From NCBI GenBank assembly GCA_014381035.1, contig JACMIS010000729.1, positions 1 to 10,721 on the forward strand: a stretch of 10,721 nt of DNA. The letters run 5' to 3'. Numbering within the stretch: the stretch's first letter is position 1; every line of letters begins with the position of its first letter. This DNA comes from Armatimonadota bacterium (lineage in GTDB: Bacteria > Armatimonadota > Armatimonadia > Armatimonadales > Armatimonadaceae). Below are positions 5,521-10,721 of this stretch, piece by piece. The notes beneath the pieces are model-generated. The model saw nothing but the letters and a program-made list of their open reading frames with translations. It was not told where the DNA came from and searched no databases. A program made the position numbers and the translations under genes.

Positions 5521-7761
5521 ATGAATGAACAATCCTTAGACCTAAACGAAGCCCCCTCTATCAGTTTGCGCGAGTATGGCGACATCCTACGCCGCCGCCG
5601 CGCTATCATCTTGCAAGCGTTTTTGTTTGTGCTGATCGTGGGTATAATCTGGACCGCGTTCCAAAGCAATGTCTACCGCGCCTCTGCCCGCCTTCTGATC
5701 GAGCCCACCTCCAGCGGCATCAGTCTCAACAACAGCTCCGACCCCCTGAACGAACTGTTCAAAATCAGCGGCAGTTACAACACGGACACGCAGGTAGAAC
5801 TGTTGCAAACTCCCGACATTCTCCGCAAGGTGTCCGACAAAGTAAAGGGTGGCTTGCCTTCTTTCAGTGTTCAGGCGGTGCCGGGAACGCAGATCATTCA
5901 GGTGAGTGCCGAAAGCTCGGACCAAAACCTGGCTGCGGATGCGACCAATACCCTGCTCGAAACCTATCGCGATGACATGCAGGATCGCCGCTATGGGGAC
6001 CTGACCAAAGCCCTGAACTTCGCCAAAGCGCAGCGTGAGGACGCCAAGAACACGGTAGACACCGCCGACAAACAGATCGCCGCTTTTAAGCGACAGTACA
6101 ACGTGGTCGAACTGGCGCAGAGCCGCGAGTCCGCCGCTATCGCGTATGACTCCGCCAACAAGCAGTACAGTGAATTGAATGCCGAGCTCGCGGCTCTTCA
6201 AACCCGGATCGCTTCCACACGAAGCAACATGGCATCCGTTCAGCCGACCCTGTCCAATACCGTTTCTTCCAGAGCCGACGCTCAGGTGCAGACGTTGCAA
6301 ACGCGTCTGGACGACCGCCTCACCGAGCGCACAGTCATGCTGGATGAGTACACGCCGACCAGTGACCGGATCAAACGGGTGGATATTGAGATCGAAAATC
6401 TGCGAACCCGTCTTGCTCAAGCCGAATCCACCTTTTTCAAGCGCACCGAAGCCAATAACCCGGTTTACATCAACCTGCGCGATAGTCTGCTCGGATTGAA
6501 TACCGAGTCCGTGGTTCTTTCCCGACGGTTGATTGATGCCGCGACCGCGATGGGTACAGCGAAGAAACGGATCGCCGAACTGCCCAACTGGGAGCAACGC
6601 TACAACGAGTTGACCCGAAAAAAAGAGGGTGCCGCCGCAACGTTCGCGTCCTCCTCGGAATATATCGGCAACCTGGAAATGCGGATGCAAGCCCGTCCGC
6701 AACTGACCACGATCATTGACCGGGCGCAGGTTCCGCAGGAACCGGTCAGCCCGAACCGGGTGCAGAACATCGTCTTCGCCGGGATCATCGGTTTGTTCCT
6801 CGGACTCGGTCTCGCACTGCTTCAGGAACTGTTTGATGACCGTATCAACTCTGCCGACGAAGCCGAGCGCGTTCTGAAACTGCCGAGCCTCGGATACATT
6901 CCCAACATTGAGGAAGAGGGTTTGCGACTGATCCGCGACATTTCCACCTTCTCACCGCTGATGGAATCGTACCGGACTCTGCGAACCAACATCAACTTCG
7001 CCGCGGTCGGTAATGCCGTGCGTTCGATGGTTGTCACTTCGTCGGTGCCTGCCGAAGGAAAGTCCACCACTTGCGCCAACCTCGCGATGGCGATGGCGAT
7101 GGACGGCAAGAAAGTAATCATCGTGGACGCCGACTTGCGCCGTCCGAGCCAGCACCACCTGTTCAAGGTAGATGCCTCGCCGGGACTGACGGATATTTTG
7201 ATCGGTTCGCATACGATCGACGAAGTGATGCGCCCGACTACGGTGGAGAACGTATTCCTGATCCCGGCGGGGTCGCCGCCGCCGAACCCCGCCGAGTTGC
7301 TTGGCTCCGCCGCTATGGGACGGTTCCTGGCGGAAGTAGAAACCCGCGCAGATGTGATTCTACTCGACACACCGCCCGCGCTCGCGGTCGCTGACGCAAC
7401 CGTGCTCGCCGCTCGCACCGATGGCGCGTTGCTCGTGATCGGTTATGGCGATACGAAGAAAACCTCGGTAAAACGGGCGAAAGAAATGCTGGCACGCGGC
7501 AACGCGAATATCCTCGGTACCGTGCTCAACCGGATGGATGGTGCCGGTGGCGGTTACTACTACTACGGCAAATACTACATGGGTGGCGGATACGCGCCTT
7601 ATGCACCGAACGGCAAGAAGGGCGGATACGCTCCGGTCGGGACTGGCAAGAAACGCTCCTCTGTAGGCGAGTATGCTCCGAGTCGTCAGGATCGCAAGCG
7701 TATCGAGAGCGGGCAGAACACCGCCGTCGTGGAAACGCCGGAAGACAAAGACGAATCATAG
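5521..7761 (+). CDS. Wzc-type polysaccharide co-polymerase and tyrosine autokinase (BY-kinase)
   Basis: This 746-residue protein combines an N-terminal Wzz chain-length domain with a CpsD/CapB-type BY-kinase in the inner membrane. Membrane helices lie at about 28-47 and 417-438. Between them are a periplasmic domain with a long coiled-coil part (about 150-330) and a Pro-rich VPQEPVSPNR stretch just before the second helix. The kinase shows the EX2RX2R oligomerisation motif (E482, R485, R488), Walker A with G513-K514-S515-T516, Walker A' VDADLRRP (535-542) and Walker B VILLDTPP (612-619). The tail has ten tyrosines between 679 and 718 in Gly-rich sequence, the expected autophosphorylation cluster, including four YAP triplets. 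In this family, phosphorylation cycles control oligomer state and polymer length. ATG 5521 is the first NTG start in a frame open from 5389, but it has only a weak CGAG upstream. Wza follows 23 bases later, so they are co-transcribed. Confidence 0.96.
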   Translation: MNEQSLDLNEAPSISLREYGDILRRRRAIILQAFLFVLIVGIIWTAFQSNVYRASARLLIEPTSSGISLNNSSDPLNELFKISGSYNTDTQVELLQTPDILRKVSDKVKGGLPSFSVQAVPGTQIIQVSAESSDQNLAADATNTLLETYRDDMQDRRYGDLTKALNFAKAQREDAKNTVDTADKQIAAFKRQYNVVELAQSRESAAIAYDSANKQYSELNAELAALQTRIASTRSNMASVQPTLSNTVSSRADAQVQTLQTRLDDRLTERTVMLDEYTPTSDRIKRVDIEIENLRTRLAQAESTFFKRTEANNPVYINLRDSLLGLNTESVVLSRRLIDAATAMGTAKKRIAELPNWEQRYNELTRKKEGAAATFASSSEYIGNLEMRMQARPQLTTIIDRAQVPQEPVSPNRVQNIVFAGIIGLFLGLGLALLQELFDDRINSADEAERVLKLPSLGYIPNIEEEGLRLIRDISTFSPLMESYRTLRTNINFAAVGNAVRSMVVTSSVPAEGKSTTCANLAMAMAMDGKKVIIVDADLRRPSQHHLFKVDASPGLTDILIGSHTIDEVMRPTTVENVFLIPAGSPPPNPAELLGSAAMGRFLAEVETRADVILLDTPPALAVADATVLAARTDGALLVIGYGDTKKTSVKRAKEMLARGNANILGTVLNRMDGAGGGYYYYGKYYMGGGYAPYAPNGKKGGYAPVGTGKKRSSVGEYAPSRQDRKRIESGQNTAVVETPEDKDES

Positions 7762-7768
7762 GATATTC

Positions 7769-7774
7769 GAGGAG
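7769..7774 (+). promoter_or_regulatory. ribosome binding site GAGGAG of the Wza-type gene
   Basis: GAGGAG lies 10 bases before ATG 7785 in the 23-base spacer after the Wzc stop. It fixes the start of the export gene and gives it its own initiation, whereas the genes on either side (Wzc and polymerase) lack a comparable site. Confidence 0.75.
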
Positions 7775-7784
7775 TAAACAAACA

Positions 7785-9065
7785 ATGAGAAATTCACATA
7801 ACATACTTCGTTTTGCCACGGTGATCGGTGTGAGTATTGTCGCCGCGAACATGGCTCGGGCACAGGATGTTTCCAAACCGGAAACCGTACCCGTCCCGGC
7901 GTCTGCGACCGCTCCTGCGGCGACAACTGCGACCGTTGCTCCGCCGACAAGCGTGGCGAAATCTGCCAAAGCGAAAGCGGGCGAATATCGGATCAGTCGT
8001 GAAGACACCATCGCGATTACTTGCTTGAATGACCCGCAATATAGCGTCGTCGCGACGGTTCTCCCGGATGGCACGATCTCCTATCCTAAAATGGGGCAGA
8101 TTTCCGTTTCCGGGAAAACGCTCCGTGAGTTGGAAATATCCATCACGAAGTTTCTCAGTAAAGAGTTCGTGCGTCCGCAAGTCTCCGTCGCGGTGCGGGA
8201 GCGTCAGGTTCGGCAGGTCGGTCTGACGGGCAGCGGTGTTAAGAATACGGGCAAGCGCGTGATGCGTGATGGATGGCGGGTTCTGGATGCGATCTCCGAT
8301 TCCGGTGGATTGGTTTCTGACCGAACCGACCTTTTTACCGCAAAACTGATCCGCTATGAAACCGGCGAAACGATCCCGGTCGATCTGGTGACGGCGTATA
8401 ACAATGTCGAGTCCGAGGCGAATCTGCCACTGGAACCAAACGATCTGTTGATCGTAGATGCCGCCGAGGAGTCGAAATCGCAGGTGTTGGTAAGCGGGGA
8501 AGTAGTGAAACCCGGATTTGTCATTATTCCCCGCGATCGTACCATCAGCAAGGCACTGGAGAGCGCGGGCGGTCCCCGACCGGGTGCGCTTCTTTCCGAA
8601 GTGATCATCGAGCGAAACGGTGAGAAGATCACGGTAGACCTGCGTCAGTTAGTCACGGCAGGGACGGAACCCGAGCAACGCTTACAACCCGGCGACAAAT
8701 TGGTGGTCCCGGAAAACAAAAAGATATTCTACATGGTGGGAGCGGTCGGACGACAGGGTGCGACCGTTATTCCGGATGATCGCCCGATGTCGTTGGTCAA
8801 AGCGTTGTCCGACGCGAACATCCCGCTCCAGAACGCGGAAAGCAAGAAGACACAGATCATACGGGAGAATCCGGACGGAACGCAAACCGTAACCATCGTG
8901 GATGTCGAAACGATGTTCAACAAAGCCGATTACACAAACGATGTCCTGCTCAAGCCCGGCGACATTGTGTATGTACCGTACAAAAAAGGGCGCAAGTTCA
9001 ATCTGATGGATGGCGTCGGTACCATAAGTGGCATCGCAAACCTGCGCTGGTTACTTCTCCGGTAG
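7785..9065 (+). CDS. Wza-type polysaccharide export protein (PES + three SLBB domains)
   Basis: The protein has 426 residues. Residues 1-26 form a signal peptide with hydrophobic core and an ARA-Q signal peptidase I site. There is no lipobox cysteine, and the single Cys (80) is inside the mature domain, so unlike E. coli Wza it is not a lipoprotein. Residues 27-65 are an Ala/Pro/Thr linker. Residues 66-140 match the polysaccharide export (PES) domain (GEYRIS...VLPDGTISYPKMGQISVSG...). Three SLBB-type domains follow at about 145-225, 233-311 and 315-400, the last two opening with VSGEVVKPG and VGAVGRQGA. The final 25 residues (FNLMDGVGTISGIANLRWLLLR region) may form the amphipathic helix that in Wza builds the outer-membrane barrel. 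Family members form the periplasmic channel and outer-membrane exit for polymer and contact the Wzc periplasmic domain. The operon position supports this. Confidence 0.95.
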   Translation: MRNSHNILRFATVIGVSIVAANMARAQDVSKPETVPVPASATAPAATTATVAPPTSVAKSAKAKAGEYRISREDTIAITCLNDPQYSVVATVLPDGTISYPKMGQISVSGKTLRELEISITKFLSKEFVRPQVSVAVRERQVRQVGLTGSGVKNTGKRVMRDGWRVLDAISDSGGLVSDRTDLFTAKLIRYETGETIPVDLVTAYNNVESEANLPLEPNDLLIVDAAEESKSQVLVSGEVVKPGFVIIPRDRTISKALESAGGPRPGALLSEVIIERNGEKITVDLRQLVTAGTEPEQRLQPGDKLVVPENKKIFYMVGAVGRQGATVIPDDRPMSLVKALSDANIPLQNAESKKTQIIRENPDGTQTVTIVDVETMFNKADYTNDVLLKPGDIVYVPYKKGRKFNLMDGVGTISGIANLRWLLLR

Positions 9066-9183
9066 CTGCCGTCCCTCGTTCGAGAAACAGCAGGAGCAAG
9101 CGGAGAGCACACGATTACATCGACTCTGCTTGCTCATTTGCCGCCGCTTGAGGCGAGAGTGCGTCCCTTCGCTACCAAACGCC
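9066..9183 (+). other. 118-base spacer between export and polymerase genes
   Basis: No gene is seen in this stretch. It is dominated by the hairpin at 9094-9135. A small CTCG/CGAG inverted repeat (9075-9084) precedes it. No SD is visible in the last 20 bases before ATG 9184. Confidence 0.6.
9094..9135 (+). terminator. strong 12-bp hairpin, candidate attenuator or partial terminator
   Basis: GAGCAAGCGGAG (9094-9105) pairs with CTCTGCTTGCTC (9124-9135) with one G-U pair. Inside the loop, CGAT (9112-9115) pairs with ATCG (9119-9122) around TAC. Only ATTTG follows, not a long T run, so full intrinsic termination is doubtful. A transcript-stability element or partial attenuator lowering polymerase expression relative to Wzc/Wza fits better. 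The stem itself is unmistakable; its role is inferred. Confidence 0.5.
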
Positions 9184-10721
9184 ATGTCTATTCCTTTTCC
9201 CCTGAACAACAATCCAAACGTGCCGCCCGAGGACTCCGTTCGCGCTTCTCAACTGGATGCGCCGATCAAGCCATTCCGCGCGGCGATAGCCCCCAAAAAA
9301 GGCATCTCCATCGATCCTAAAGTGCTCCGCTCGTTGTACAACGACAACAAGGAGTTGAAGCGAGCACTGGTATACGGGTTGTTTGCCGTGCTGATCATCG
9401 CGGGTTCGATCATCGCGAAAACGGGTTTCACCTATGCCACCCTCGCCGTGATTGTGCTTGCTATCTTCGGTCTCGCCCTGGTGGATACGTGGAATGCGAT
9501 CTTCCTGTTTTTCGTGTATCTGTCGCTGGAGGGAATGTACAAATACACGTCCAACTTCCATCCGGTCGTGTATATCATGGCACCTATTCTGTCTTCGACG
9601 ATATTTGTGGCATGGCGTATCCGAACACGGGGCGAATTGGAGCGCAAGGAAGCAAAAACGAAGACTCCCGCGAAACCGTCACTTTTTCAAAGAACCTCCG
9701 GCAGTCAAGAGGTGGGTTTGCCGCGAATCGCCCCTTGGGTACTCGCCCTGATCGCGCTTAGCTTCCTGCAATCCGCGAACCCGGACTCTCCCGGTTTTAT
9801 CAACTCTATGAACGGTGCTATCGTCTGGTATATCGGACCGATGGCGTTCTTCTTTATCGCGTATTTTGCTCTGGAGCATCGCAGGGAAGCGATGGGGTTC
9901 ATTTACACAGTTCTCGTGACCGGCTTCGTGGTGTCTGCGTATGCGGTAGTGCAGTTTTATCTCGGGAAAGAGTGGGTTGACTCTCACGTTCCGGGTATGC
10001 AGAACATGGCGATCTTCAACTATACGGTAGGTGAGGGAAGAGCGATTGAAGGCGGAGCGTATAGACCGCCCTCTACCGCGCCGATTACGGGAGGGTATGT
10101 TATTGTATCGTGCCTCGCGATGCTGGCTGCCCTGTGTATCGCGACCATGCCGCGCATGGTGACGTGGCGCAGGACGCTCGCATTGCTGTCGGTGTCGGTG
10201 ATGGCAATGGCTCTCGCCGTTTCCGGTGTGCGTCAGGTGATATTAAACCTGTGTGTTGTTATACCCATCCTGCTGGGACTTTCGGTGCGACGGTTTGAAG
10301 ACACGATTCGCATTTACTTTATGATCTTTATGTTAGCCGCGTTGTTAACCGTCTCGTTTATTACTGCCGATATTGCGGCGGAAGGGAAGTTGTCCCGGCG
10401 GTATGGCAGTGTGTTTACCGGCAACCCTCTTGAAAACTACGCGAATAACCGGGGGAACAGTCTGGGATATATTCCGCGAGCGATTGCGGTTCGTCCGTTT
10501 GGAATCGGTATTCGTCGTGGCACGAGAGGTGGTGCGGAGGGTCCGGGGTTCATCCGGGGAAGTGATGGCGTTCAGGTGCTCAACAACCGCGAAACGCAGT
10601 GGAATACTATCCACGCCGATCTCGGCGTCTTCGGTTTGATTTGTTTGATGGGATTTTTCGGGACGGTTCTGTATCAGGGGGCGCGGATCTGTCGGACACT
10701 GCCCGACCCGAACCTGCGTTC
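9184..10721 (+). CDS. O-antigen ligase/polymerase (Wzy/WaaL-like) membrane protein, partial at right edge
   Basis: The frame from ATG 9184 stays open to the window end: 512 complete codons, C-terminus missing. Residues 1-60 are a polar, presumably cytoplasmic extension. Hydrophobic helices follow at about 61-80, 82-115, 122-142, then a basic loop rich in Lys/Glu/Arg (about 143-175), and further helices at about 180-196, 209-230, 240-262, 300-318, 329-363 and 376-396. A long loop (about 397-480) includes ENYANNRGNSLGYIPR, RPFGIGIRRG (437-446) and NTIHADLGVFG with His477. The FGIGxxxG...H...LGVFGL layout is typical of the large periplasmic loop in the PF04932 polymerase/ligase superfamily. In this context a Wzy-like polymerase joining repeat units is most likely; a ligase is the alternative. 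No SD precedes 9184. The frame is also open upstream, with a TTG at 9148, so the start is moderately certain. Confidence 0.88.
   Translation, partial: MSIPFPLNNNPNVPPEDSVRASQLDAPIKPFRAAIAPKKGISIDPKVLRSLYNDNKELKRALVYGLFAVLIIAGSIIAKTGFTYATLAVIVLAIFGLALVDTWNAIFLFFVYLSLEGMYKYTSNFHPVVYIMAPILSSTIFVAWRIRTRGELERKEAKTKTPAKPSLFQRTSGSQEVGLPRIAPWVLALIALSFLQSANPDSPGFINSMNGAIVWYIGPMAFFFIAYFALEHRREAMGFIYTVLVTGFVVSAYAVVQFYLGKEWVDSHVPGMQNMAIFNYTVGEGRAIEGGAYRPPSTAPITGGYVIVSCLAMLAALCIATMPRMVTWRRTLALLSVSVMAMALAVSGVRQVILNLCVVIPILLGLSVRRFEDTIRIYFMIFMLAALLTVSFITADIAAEGKLSRRYGSVFTGNPLENYANNRGNSLGYIPRAIAVRPFGIGIRRGTRGGAEGPGFIRGSDGVQVLNNRETQWNTIHADLGVFGLICLMGFFGTVLYQGARICRTLPDPNLR

Noticed and set aside
5587..6702. 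371-codon open frame on the minus strand opposite the Wzc gene
   Set aside because: It is antisense to a clear Wzc coding sequence with complete domains; the long frame is a by-product of GC-rich codon bias.
1..10721. CRISPR arrays, insertion sequences, tRNA or rRNA genes
   Set aside because: No regularly spaced repeats, transposase frames with terminal repeats, or tRNA/rRNA-like sequence were seen.

Overview
The window carries part of a Wzx/Wzy-type exopolysaccharide (capsule/EPS) locus from a bacterium that appears to have two membranes. On the + strand, in order, are a phosphoglycosyl transferase that starts the repeat unit, a Wzc-type co-polymerase/tyrosine autokinase, a Wza-type export protein and the start of a Wzy/O-antigen-ligase-type polymerase that runs off the right edge. 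The genes are GC-rich with AT-richer gaps. Some starts have strong Shine-Dalgarno (SD) sequences, while others have none and a -10 box lying 7-8 bases before the ATG. That mix, the non-lipoprotein Wza and the long gaps suggest a deep-branching diderm such as Armatimonadota. This is a weak guess, since there is no marker gene in the window.

Layout. Positions 1-862 (minus strand) hold a multi-pass membrane protein with a Gly/Pro-rich tail, cut by the left edge. Positions 863-1007 are a divergent promoter gap. Positions 1008-3683 (+) encode an 891-residue TPR protein that looks leaderless. Positions 3684-4073 are a gap with two modest inverted repeats. The sugar transferase occupies about 4074-5009, with an unsettled start. 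Positions 5010-5520 are a 511-base gap, described below. Wzc is at 5521-7761 and Wza at 7785-9065, 23 bases apart with a good SD. A 118-base spacer contains a 12-bp hairpin, and the polymerase/ligase starts at 9184.

How the genes work together (from family knowledge): the transferase loads sugar-1-phosphate on undecaprenyl phosphate, the polymerase joins repeat units on the outer face of the inner membrane, Wzc sets chain length through its phosphorylated Tyr tail, and Wza forms the periplasm/outer-membrane exit. No flippase (Wzx) or further glycosyltransferase is visible and these presumably lie to the right. The membrane protein and the TPR protein have no clear link to the pathway.

The most interesting region is 5010-5520, before the Wzc gene. 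It has a perfect 14-bp palindrome, then a consensus TATAAT, then an ATG 8 bases downstream that opens a 37-codon ORF. Its stop lies inside the first of a series of hairpins. A second tiny ORF overlaps a later hairpin, and an SD-like AAAGGAG with no start codon is buried in a 9-bp inverted repeat. This looks like a cis-regulatory leader RNA, possibly translation-coupled, controlling the polymer chain-length kinase and exporter. I do not recognise it as a known riboswitch class.
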